Shown: positions 32,301 through 64,000 of the stretch, piece by piece
How the letters are laid out: each line of letters opens with the position of its first letter
Position numbering within the stretch: the stretch's first letter is position 1
Assembly (NCBI RefSeq): GCF_036017915.1
Contig: NZ_CP107929.1
Coordinates: forward strand, 3,007,501-3,071,500
Origin: Micromonospora sp. NBC_00421
GTDB taxonomy: Bacteria > Actinomycetota > Actinomycetes > Mycobacteriales > Micromonosporaceae
DNA length: 64,000 nucleotides
Direction of reading: 5' to 3'
Notes under the pieces: generated by a model
What the model was told of the DNA's origin: nothing
The model's input: the letters and a program-made list of their open reading frames with translations, nothing else
Databases searched by the model: none
Made by a program: the position numbers and the translations under genes

Positions 32301-34869
32301 CCGCCGCCTCCAGGTCGGGCAGGCACTCCCGGGCCATCGGGGTGAGCGCCGCGTCGGGGCCGATCTCCAGGAACGTCCCGGTGCCCGCGGCGGCCAGGGT
32401 GGCGACGCCCCGGTGGAACCGGACGGTGTCCCGGGCGTGTTCGACCCAGTAACCCGGGTCGGTGGCCTGGGCGGCGGTGAGCGGCTCGCCGGTGCGGTCG
32501 GAGACCAGCGGCACGGTCGGCGGGTGCCAGGTGACCTTCTCGGCGACGACCCGGAAGTCGTCCAGCATGGCGTCCATCCGGGCGGAGTGGAACGCGTGGC
32601 TGACCCGCAGCCGGCGGATCTGTCGGCCCTGGCCGGCGAGCTGTTCCCCGGCCGCGAGCACCGCATGCTCGTCGCCGGAGAGGACCACCGACGCGGGGCC
32701 GTTCACGGCGGCCAGGGCCACCCGGTCGTCGAGCAACGCGGCCACCTCGGCCTCGGTGGCCCGCACGGCGAGCATCGCACCACCGACGGGCAGCGCCCCC
32801 ATCAACCGGGCCCGCGCGGCCACCAGGGCCGCCGCGTCGGGAAGCGACAGCACACCCGCCACGTGCGCCGCCGCCAGTTCGCCGACCGAGTGCCCGAGCA
32901 GGTACGCCGGCCGTACCCCCCAGGAGGTGACCAGCCGGTACACGGCCACCTCGTAGGCGAACAGGGCCGGCTGGGTGAACTCGGTCCGGTCCAGCAGCGC
33001 GGCCTGCGGGGTGTCCGGTGCGGCGAACACCACCTCGCGCAACGGCCGGCTCAGGTGCTTGTCGAGTTCGGCCACGACCTCGTCGAACGCGGCGGCGAAC
33101 CCGGGGAACCGCCGGTGCAGCCCGGCGCCCATGCCGACCCGCTGGGCACCCTGACCGGTGAACAGGACGGCGAGCCTGCCGCCCGGACGGGCCACCCCGC
33201 GCAGCACGTTGGGGGCCGGGCGGTCCTCGGCGACTGCCCGTAGGCCCTCGACGAGCGCGTTGCGGTCGTCCCCGGTGACCACCGCCCGGTGCGGCATCGC
33301 TGCCCGGGTGGTGACCAGCGAGTACGCCACGTCGCCCGGGCGCAGCCCGGGATCGGCGGCCAGCCGCTCCAGCAACCGGTGGGCCTGCCCGGCCAGCGCC
33401 GGGGCGGAGCGGGCGGTGACCAGCCACGGGGCGGGCGGGGCCTGCCGTCCGGCCGGGGTGGCCGCGACGGTGTCCTCCGCAGCGGCCTGCTCCAGGATGG
33501 CGTGCGCGTTGGTGCCGCTGACCCCGAAGGCGGAGACACCGGCCCGGCGCGGGCCGTCGCCGTCCGGCCACGGCATCCGTTCGGTCGCCAGCCGTACCGC
33601 GCCGGCGGACCAGTCGACGTGCGGGGTGGGCCGGTCGACGTGCAGCGTGGCGGGGAGCACGCCGTGACGCATGGCGAGCACTATCTTGATCACCCCGGCG
33701 ACGCCCGCCGCGGCCTGGGTGTGCCCGATGTTCGACTTCACCGACCCGAGCCACAGCGGACGGTCCGCTGGCCGCCCCTGTCCGTAGGTGGCCAGCAGCG
33801 CCTGCGCCTCGATCGGGTCGCCCAGGGTGGTGCCGGTGCCGTGCGCCTCGACCACGTCGACCTGGTGGGCAGTCAGCCCCGCGTTGGCCAGGGCCTGGGC
33901 GACGACCCGCCGCTGGGACGGGCCGTTCGGGGCGGTCAGGCCGCTGCTCGCCCCGTCCTGGTTGACCGCGCTGCCCCGGACCACGGCGAGAATCGGGTGC
34001 CCGTTGCGACGGGCGTCGGAGAGCCGCTCCACGAGGAGCATGCCGACCCCCTCGGACCAGCCGGTGCCGTCCGCGGCGGCGGCGAACGACTTGCACCGGC
34101 CGTCGGTGGAGAGGCCGCGCTGGCGGGAGAACTCGACGAACACCGTCGGGGTGGCCATCACCGACACCCCGCCGGCGAGGGCGAGGGTGCACTCCCCCAG
34201 CCGGAGCGCCTGCGCAGCCAGGTGGAGCGCGACCAGGGACGAGGAACAGGCGGTGTCCACGGTGACCGCCGGCCCCTCCAACCCGAGGGCGTACGCGATG
34301 CGGCCGCTGGCGACGGCGGCGGCGCTGCCGGTGCCGAGGTAGCCCTCGACGCCGCCGCCGACCCCGGCCAGCAGGGCCGCGTAGTCGCCCTGGCTGCTGG
34401 TGGCCGCGTACACGCCGGTGGGCGTGCCGCGCAGCGTGGTGGGGTCGATCCCGGCGTGCTCGAACGTCTCCCAGGCGGTCTCCAGCAGGAGCCGCTGCTG
34501 CGGGTCCATGGCGAGGGCCTCGCGCGGCGAGATGCCGAAGAAGGCGGGGTCGAAGTCCCCGGCGTCGTGCAGGAACCCCCCTTCCCGCACGTACGAGGTG
34601 CCCCGGCTGTCCGGGTCGGTGTCGTAGAGCGCGTCGAGGTCCCAGCCCCGGTCGGCGGGGAACGGCGCCATCGCGTCCGTGCCGGTGGCGACCAGTTCCC
34701 ACAACTGCTCCGGCGACCGGACACCGCCGGGAAACCGGCAGCTCATGCCGATGATCGCCAGCGGCTCGCTGAGCGTGGCGACGAGCTGCTGGTTCTGCTG
34801 CTTGAGCTTCTGGTTGTCGAGCAGGGACGCGCGCAGCGCACTGACGACCTCGTCCAGTGAGACGCTCAT
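29332..34869 (-). CDS. Type I PKS, terminal module: KS-AT(malonyl)-KR(inactive)-ACP-TE
   Basis: 1845 residues. A coiled-coil docking segment ([20 protein letters not shown]) precedes KS (about 34-460, Cys208 in DTACSSSL). AT follows, with GHSVGE (Ser661) and HAFH near 756, the pair that marks malonyl-CoA. The KR (about 980-1390) is degenerate: the NADPH motif is HGGAAVRG instead of TGGTGALG, and the catalytic Tyr aligns with Ala in [12 protein letters not shown], so C3 should stay a ketone. ACP Ser is in LGFDSLTAL (about 1514). The thioesterase has GHSGG (Ser about 1701), MDTYP Asp and GDHFTM His. ATG 34869 is preceded by GAGGAG. This protein releases the chain, probably by lactonisation. Confidence 0.93.
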   Translation of the reverse strand: MSVSLDEVVSALRASLLDNQKLKQQNQQLVATLSEPLAIIGMSCRFPGGVRSPEQLWELVATGTDAMAPFPADRGWDLDALYDTDPDSRGTSYVREGGFLHDAGDFDPAFFGISPREALAMDPQQRLLLETAWETFEHAGIDPTTLRGTPTGVYAATSSQGDYAALLAGVGGGVEGYLGTGSAAAVASGRIAYALGLEGPAVTVDTACSSSLVALHLAAQALRLGECTLALAGGVSVMATPTVFVEFSRQRGLSTDGRCKSFAAAADGTGWSEGVGMLLVERLSDARRNGHPILAVVRGSAVNQDGASSGLTAPNGPSQRRVVAQALANAGLTAHQVDVVEAHGTGTTLGDPIEAQALLATYGQGRPADRPLWLGSVKSNIGHTQAAAGVAGVIKIVLAMRHGVLPATLHVDRPTPHVDWSAGAVRLATERMPWPDGDGPRRAGVSAFGVSGTNAHAILEQAAAEDTVAATPAGRQAPPAPWLVTARSAPALAGQAHRLLERLAADPGLRPGDVAYSLVTTRAAMPHRAVVTGDDRNALVEGLRAVAEDRPAPNVLRGVARPGGRLAVLFTGQGAQRVGMGAGLHRRFPGFAAAFDEVVAELDKHLSRPLREVVFAAPDTPQAALLDRTEFTQPALFAYEVAVYRLVTSWGVRPAYLLGHSVGELAAAHVAGVLSLPDAAALVAARARLMGALPVGGAMLAVRATEAEVAALLDDRVALAAVNGPASVVLSGDEHAVLAAGEQLAGQGRQIRRLRVSHAFHSARMDAMLDDFRVVAEKVTWHPPTVPLVSDRTGEPLTAAQATDPGYWVEHARDTVRFHRGVATLAAAGTGTFLEIGPDAALTPMARECLPDLEAAAFVATARRDSCEVAGLLTAVAAVDLRGGGMRWPELFAGTDAVRVDLPTYAFAHERYWPDPITFGLPPADTGEDREFWAAAESGDTSALAAVLGVDADRGEALRAVLPALAGYRDRRRRVSRVDALRYRTGWVPVVAPSGPAPAGRCLVVAPDGAPIGPVLAALRTEGLSPVPVPVRPGDDPGDAVRAALGADTDAPARVLSLLDAYDDRSDPAVLTGPAVLTGPAVLADTAVLADTAGLVRALADAGAAVPMWCVTRGAVAVDADDPAPRPAGASVWGLGRVLALEQPRLWGGLLDLPAAGDEADLATLARVVAGGGDEDQVAVRSGVLHARRLEHVPTGPAATGVAWRPRGAVLVHGGAAVRGPHVLRWLAARGATHLLLAGAPVSAGLTAELSAGGVDLTTVADPAALPAALDRLDAAGTPVRTVLHLVDSSGPGVPVSAVTPADLATEVGEQVAAVAALDAACVDRPFDEFVVFTSTAATWGGGGAAVAAATGAALEALAAGRRAAGRPATVVAWAPWVDEVTEPGQLRRRGIVPLDPELAADALLRTVEGRDDAVAVADVDWPAFVPAFTAVRPSPLLRGVPEAAEVYEAAGRVTATATDPARALRDRLAGASAADRHRILLDLVRAHVSTVLGHASPGAIEADRDFLELGFDSLTALELRDALRQDTGAELSATLLFDHSTPAELARHLLGRILGDAAGDAPVEGATAEGAGGILGALFRGAKAREDAAGYAELLVKLAQFRPSFTEPGQLTRPAGIVRLAEGPGTPVVCCCTMSLLSGAHEYARFAAGLRGRRDVWALPNPGFGVGEELPVDLDALLRVHADTVLRTVGDGPLVLAGHSGGAMVANVLARELERQGRPPAAVVLMDTYPADSEVLGGWTNQLLDGMVERDSAYTPMDDHRATAWAGYLPLFLGWRPAPMESATLLVRAGEPLGEWSGEPGGWRSRWPYPHEVADAAGDHFTMVGERGPDLGATVHEWLAGRDL
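31596..31667 (-). repeat. Four tandem 18-bp units inside the dead KR region
   Basis: Units at 31596, 31614, 31632 and 31650, ending ...CAGCACTGCGG each time, with variation between TGTCGGC and GGCCGGT at the unit start. They encode hexapeptide repeats of the type [18 protein letters not shown] in PKS E. The frame is kept. Confidence 0.9.
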
Positions 34870-34894
34870 CGGAAACTCCTCGGGGCTGGCCGGG

Positions 34895-44320
<9,426 letters not shown>

Positions 44321-44382
44321 GTCGGAGCCGCTTCCTCGCAGGGGACGGAGAGCCGGGGTGTCGGCGGGAGAGCCGGAGTGGG

Positions 44383-49365
<4,983 letters not shown>

Positions 49366-49401
49366 CGGGCCGCACCTGCCTCGATCCGGGGGTCGGTCAT
49401 G

Positions 49402-60375
<10,974 letters not shown>

Positions 60376-60419
60376 GGACCGCCCGCTCCTTGTGTTGACC
60401 CGTGCACGCAACGATCACG

Positions 60420-63400
60420 TCAGGACATCCCCAGCTCCCGGTCGATGAAGTCGAAGACCTCATCGGACGTGGCGTCCTGGAGCTTCTCGGCGACGGTGTC
60501 CCCGTCGCCGCCCGCCGGGGTGTCGGCCTCGCTGAGGGAGGCCATCAGCGCCCGTAGCCGCTCGGTGATCCGAATCCGGGCGCTGCGGTCCGGCGCCGAA
60601 CCGGTTAGCGCCGCTTCCAACCTGTCCAGCTCGCCGAAGACCGGTGCGACGCCGACCACGCCGCCGTCGACGATCGCCGCCCGCACGTACTCGGCGAGGC
60701 CTGCGGCGGTCGGGTAGTCGAAGACGACAGTGGCGGGCAGCCGTACGCCCGTCGCCGCGGTCAGCCGGTTACGCAGCTCGACCGCGGTGAGCGAGTCGAA
60801 GCCGAGCTCCCGGAACGCCCGGTCCGGCGCGACGGCGTCCGCCGAGGCGTGCCCGAGGACGGCGGCGGCCTGGCCGCGTACCAGGTCGAGGAGCGTCTTG
60901 CGCCGCTCGGCGTCGGTCTGCCCGGCGAGCAGGGCGGCGAGGGACTCCGCGGACGACCCGGCGTCCCCGGCCCGCTCGGCGACGGCCCGCTGCGCCTCGG
61001 CAACGCCTGTGAGCAGCCGACTGGGCCGCACCGCGACGAATCCCGGCACGTACCGCGCCCAGTCGATGCCGGCCACCAGCGTCGCCGGCTCGCGGCGTGC
61101 CACGCACCCGGCGAGCGCGGCGAACGCCGTCGCGGTGTCGAGGCGGGCGACACCGGTGCGGCGACGGCGCTCCTCCACGGCCCGGTCGGCGGCGGCCATC
61201 CCGCCGGCGACCCAGGGGCCCCAGGCGATCGACGTGGCCGGCAGTCCCTGCTGGTGCCGCTGCTCGGCGAGCGCGTCGAGGTACGCGTTGGCGGCGGCGT
61301 AGCTGCCCTGCCCGGCGGCCCCGAGCTGGCCGACCATCGCGGAGAACAACACGAACGCGCGCAGCGGCAGGTCGGCGGTCAGCTCGTGCAGGTGCAGCGC
61401 GCCGAGCACCTTGGGCCGCAGGACGACGGCGAGCCGGTCGTCGGTGAGGCCGTCGAGGACACCGTCGTCGAGGACCCCGGCCGCGTGCACCACCCCGGTC
61501 AGGGGCACGTCGGCGGGCACCTCGGCGAGCAGCTTCGCCAGCGCGGCCCGGTCAGCCACGTCGCAGACGGCGACGGTCACCCGCGCGCCGGCGTCGGTCA
61601 ACTCACGGACCAGGTCGGCCGTGCCTGGAGCGTCCGGGCCCCGGCGACTGGCCAGCAGCAGGTGCTCGGCGCCCCGGGCGGCCAGCCAGCGGGCCACCTC
61701 CGCGCCGAGGGCGCCGGTGCCGCCGGTGATCAGCGTCGTGCCGGAGTGGTCGGGCTCCTCCGGAGCGGCGGTGCCACCGGATGCCCGGACCAGCCGGCGG
61801 ACGAGGATCGTGGTGCCGTCGACGGCGAGCTGGTCCTCGCCGTCGAGACCGGCCAGGGCGGCGCAGAGCAGGTCCCAGCCGTGGCCGTCGAGGGTCGCCG
61901 GCACGTCCACCAGCCCACCCCAGCGCTCCGGGTGTTCGAGGGCGACGACCCGGCCGAGGCCCCAGAGCAGCGACTGCTCCGGCCGTGCCGGGGTTCCGCC
62001 CCGGGTGGTGCCGGCGGCGCCCCGGGTGACGCACCACAGCGGGGCGGCCACGTCGAGGTCGCCGAGGGCCTGCACCAGGGCGAGGGACCGGGCCAGGAAG
62101 GGCGGCACCGGCTGGGTGTCGTCGACCGGGGCGTCGGCGAGGGCGAGCAGGGACAGCACGCCGTCCACCGGCACGTGTCCGCCGTCGTCGGTACGGGTTG
62201 CGGCGGCCAGGTGCGCGGCGACGGCCGCCCGGTCGGTCAGCTCCTCGGGCAGCAGCACGAGCCGGACGTCGGCGCCCCGGTGGGTCAGCTCGGCCACGGC
62301 GGCCTCGCCCTCGGCCGCGCGGTGCACGTCCGCGACCACCCACCAGGCGCCGGGGAGGAAGCTGACGGGCATGCCCGGGTACGGCTGCCAGACACTGCGG
62401 TAGCGCAGGTCGTCCAGGGCGGACCTTTCCCGCTGCTGGCGACGCCAGGACGCGAGCACGGGCAGAGCCGCGCCCAGCCGCTCCAGCGACTCGCCGGCGT
62501 CCTGCGCGGTGAGTTCCGCGAGCGCCGCCAGGTCCTCCCGTTCGACGGCCGCCCAGAACGCCGAGTCGACGCCGCTCGACGCCAGGTCCGCGTCGCCCTG
62601 CCCGTCGGCCCGGCTCGGCCAGAACCGGGCCCGGTCGAAGGCGTACGTGGGCAGGTCGACCGTCGGCGTCCTGCCGAGGACCCGGGTCAGGTCGACCGGC
62701 AGACCGAGCGTGTACGCGGTGGCCAGGTTGGTCAACAGCCGGGTCGGGTCGTCCTCGCCCCGACGCAACGTGCCCAGGACATGCCCCGCCGTACCCGTGT
62801 CATCCAGGATCGCCGTCACCGGCATCGTCAACACCGGATGCGGGGAGACCTCCACGAACGTGCTGTGCCCCGCCGCGACCGCCACCCGCACCGCCGCGTC
62901 GAACTGCACCGTCCGCCGCAGATTCTCATACCAGTACTCCGCCGTCATCGAGGTCGGGTCCACCCAATCCCCGGTCAGGGTGGAGACGAGCCGGGCGTGG
63001 CCCGGCCGCGGGGTGATATCGACCAGATCGGTGCGCAACCGCTCGGCGACCTCCTGCACGGCGGCCGAGTGGGACGCATAATCCACCGGAACCAACCGAG
63101 CCCGCACCCCGTCGGCCACACACGCCGCCACCAGATCGGCCACCGGCTGCGGCGGACCCGACACCACCACCGTCGCCGGACCGTTCACCGCCGCCACCCC
63201 CACCCCGGGGAACCCCACCAACCGCTCGGTGACCGCCTCCACCGACAGATCCACCGACGCCATCGCCCCCGAACCCCGCAACACCCCCAACGCCCGCGAC
63301 CGCAACGCCACCACCCTCGCCCCATCCTCCAAGGACAAAATCCCCGCCACACACGCCGCACCGATCTCACCCTGCGAATGACCCACCACCACCGCCGCAG

Positions 63401-64000
63401 ACACCCCCACGTGCTCCCACACCGCCGCCAGGGCTACACCCACCGCCCACAACACCGGCTGGACAACCTCCACCCGCCCCAACCACGACTCGTCATCCCC
63501 GGTCAACACCGACACCACATCCACATCCAGATACGGCACCAACGCCCGCTGACACTCCGCCAACCGCGCATCGAACACCGGCACCCGACCCACCAAACCC
63601 GCCGCCATCCGCACCGACTGACCACCCTGACCCGGAAACACGAACACCGGACCAGCACCGTGCCCCGAGGCGGATCCCGTCACGACATTCCCCGCCGGGG
63701 AACCCGCCGCCACCGCCTCCAACCCGACGAGCAACTCCTCGACGCCCGCCCCGACCACCGCCGCGCGCTGATCGAAGATGGACCGCGTGATGGCAAGGGA
63801 CCAACCGACCGCCGCCGGGTCAAGACCACCATGCCCACGCACGTACGCGGCCAGCCGACCCGCCTGACCCGCCAACGCGCCACGGGTCCGCGCGGACACC
63901 GACCACACGGTCACCTCCGAGTCGACAAGCCCCGGAGCAACCTCCACCGGCAGCTCGACCTCGTCGGCCTGCTCGACGATCACGTGCGCGTTGGTGCCGG
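60420..64000 (-). CDS. Type I PKS (partial): end of KS, AT(methylmalonyl)-KR-ACP
   Basis: The frame runs off the right edge, so only the last 1190 or so residues are visible. It begins at the KS end ([10 protein letters not shown]). AT has [10 protein letters not shown] and YASH (methylmalonyl-CoA). There is no DH or ER. KR has TGGTGALG and VLDDG (B-type), but the segment reads LFSAMVGQLGAAGQGSYAAA: Tyr is present while the catalytic second Ser of the usual FSS is Ala. ACP Ser is in LGFDSLTAV. The C-terminal docking tail ends SDEVFDFIDRELGMS, matching the next protein's helix. Earlier modules and the loading module should lie to the right. The next PKS starts 44 bp after this stop. Confidence 0.92.
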   Translation of the reverse strand, partial: GTNAHVIVEQADEVELPVEVAPGLVDSEVTVWSVSARTRGALAGQAGRLAAYVRGHGGLDPAAVGWSLAITRSIFDQRAAVVGAGVEELLVGLEAVAAGSPAGNVVTGSASGHGAGPVFVFPGQGGQSVRMAAGLVGRVPVFDARLAECQRALVPYLDVDVVSVLTGDDESWLGRVEVVQPVLWAVGVALAAVWEHVGVSAAVVVGHSQGEIGAACVAGILSLEDGARVVALRSRALGVLRGSGAMASVDLSVEAVTERLVGFPGVGVAAVNGPATVVVSGPPQPVADLVAACVADGVRARLVPVDYASHSAAVQEVAERLRTDLVDITPRPGHARLVSTLTGDWVDPTSMTAEYWYENLRRTVQFDAAVRVAVAAGHSTFVEVSPHPVLTMPVTAILDDTGTAGHVLGTLRRGEDDPTRLLTNLATAYTLGLPVDLTRVLGRTPTVDLPTYAFDRARFWPSRADGQGDADLASSGVDSAFWAAVEREDLAALAELTAQDAGESLERLGAALPVLASWRRQQRERSALDDLRYRSVWQPYPGMPVSFLPGAWWVVADVHRAAEGEAAVAELTHRGADVRLVLLPEELTDRAAVAAHLAAATRTDDGGHVPVDGVLSLLALADAPVDDTQPVPPFLARSLALVQALGDLDVAAPLWCVTRGAAGTTRGGTPARPEQSLLWGLGRVVALEHPERWGGLVDVPATLDGHGWDLLCAALAGLDGEDQLAVDGTTILVRRLVRASGGTAAPEEPDHSGTTLITGGTGALGAEVARWLAARGAEHLLLASRRGPDAPGTADLVRELTDAGARVTVAVCDVADRAALAKLLAEVPADVPLTGVVHAAGVLDDGVLDGLTDDRLAVVLRPKVLGALHLHELTADLPLRAFVLFSAMVGQLGAAGQGSYAAANAYLDALAEQRHQQGLPATSIAWGPWVAGGMAAADRAVEERRRRTGVARLDTATAFAALAGCVARREPATLVAGIDWARYVPGFVAVRPSRLLTGVAEAQRAVAERAGDAGSSAESLAALLAGQTDAERRKTLLDLVRGQAAAVLGHASADAVAPDRAFRELGFDSLTAVELRNRLTAATGVRLPATVVFDYPTAAGLAEYVRAAIVDGGVVGVAPVFGELDRLEAALTGSAPDRSARIRITERLRALMASLSEADTPAGGDGDTVAEKLQDATSDEVFDFIDRELGMS
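63183..63813 (-). repeat. AT segment nearly identical to 52861-53491
   Basis: Partner of the copy in PKS B. Flanking sequence encodes different residues, for example the pre-AT linker GHGGLDPA here against HHDIDRSA there, so the identity is local. Confidence 0.9.

Overview
The window comes from a GC-rich (roughly 70% by eye) actinomycete. Large type I PKS genes, LAL-type regulators, a DUF5988-like protein and many GTG starts point that way. The style fits Micromonosporaceae, but nothing in the window fixes the genus.

Left part (1-11.3 kb) is catabolic. After the tail of a chitin/cellulose-active LPMO, a VOC protein and a RibD/DHFR-like reductase comes a seven-gene minus-strand operon (9667 to 1622). 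It encodes a DUF2264 (alpha/alpha)-barrel protein, a sugar-binding lipoprotein, two sugar ABC permeases, a YesL-like membrane protein, a GH88 unsaturated glucuronyl hydrolase and an IolB/KduI-type isomerase. A divergent regulator (DeoR-type HTH plus LacI-type sensor) faces it across about 240 bp carrying an 18-bp palindrome. Together they look like a system for import and breakdown of unsaturated uronic-acid oligosaccharides. The transporter ATPase is not here.

Middle (11.3-19.6 kb) is a mixed accessory zone: a family 8 glycosyltransferase, a DUF5988-like small protein, an ABC-2 exporter pair, a HAD phosphatase resembling RifM-type phosphatases, a decayed ORF with a good ribosome site but an early TAG, an N-terminally truncated phosphopantetheinyl transferase and an acyl-AMP ligase whose catalytic motifs are altered. 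About 1.35 kb of non-coding DNA follows.

Right part (19.6-64 kb) is a modular polyketide cluster. Two tandem LAL regulators read rightward. They converge, over a strong hairpin, on a minus-strand operon of five PKS genes, a DrrA/DrrB-like exporter and a family 1 glycosyltransferase. The biosynthetic order should run from the right edge leftward. PKS A (partial) ends with AT(methylmalonyl)-KR-ACP. PKS B is KS-AT(malonyl)-DH-KR-ACP followed by KS-AT(methylmalonyl)-DH-KR-ACP. PKS C is KS-AT(methylmalonyl)-KR-ACP. PKS D is KS-AT(methylmalonyl)-KR-ACP followed by KS-AT(malonyl)-KR-ACP. PKS E is KS-AT(malonyl)-dead KR-ACP-TE. The inferred product is a glycosylated, exported macrolide-type polyketide with a conjugated diene and a 3-keto acyl end. 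The loading module, early modules, sugar-biosynthesis genes and oxidases are not in the window, so the compound cannot be named.
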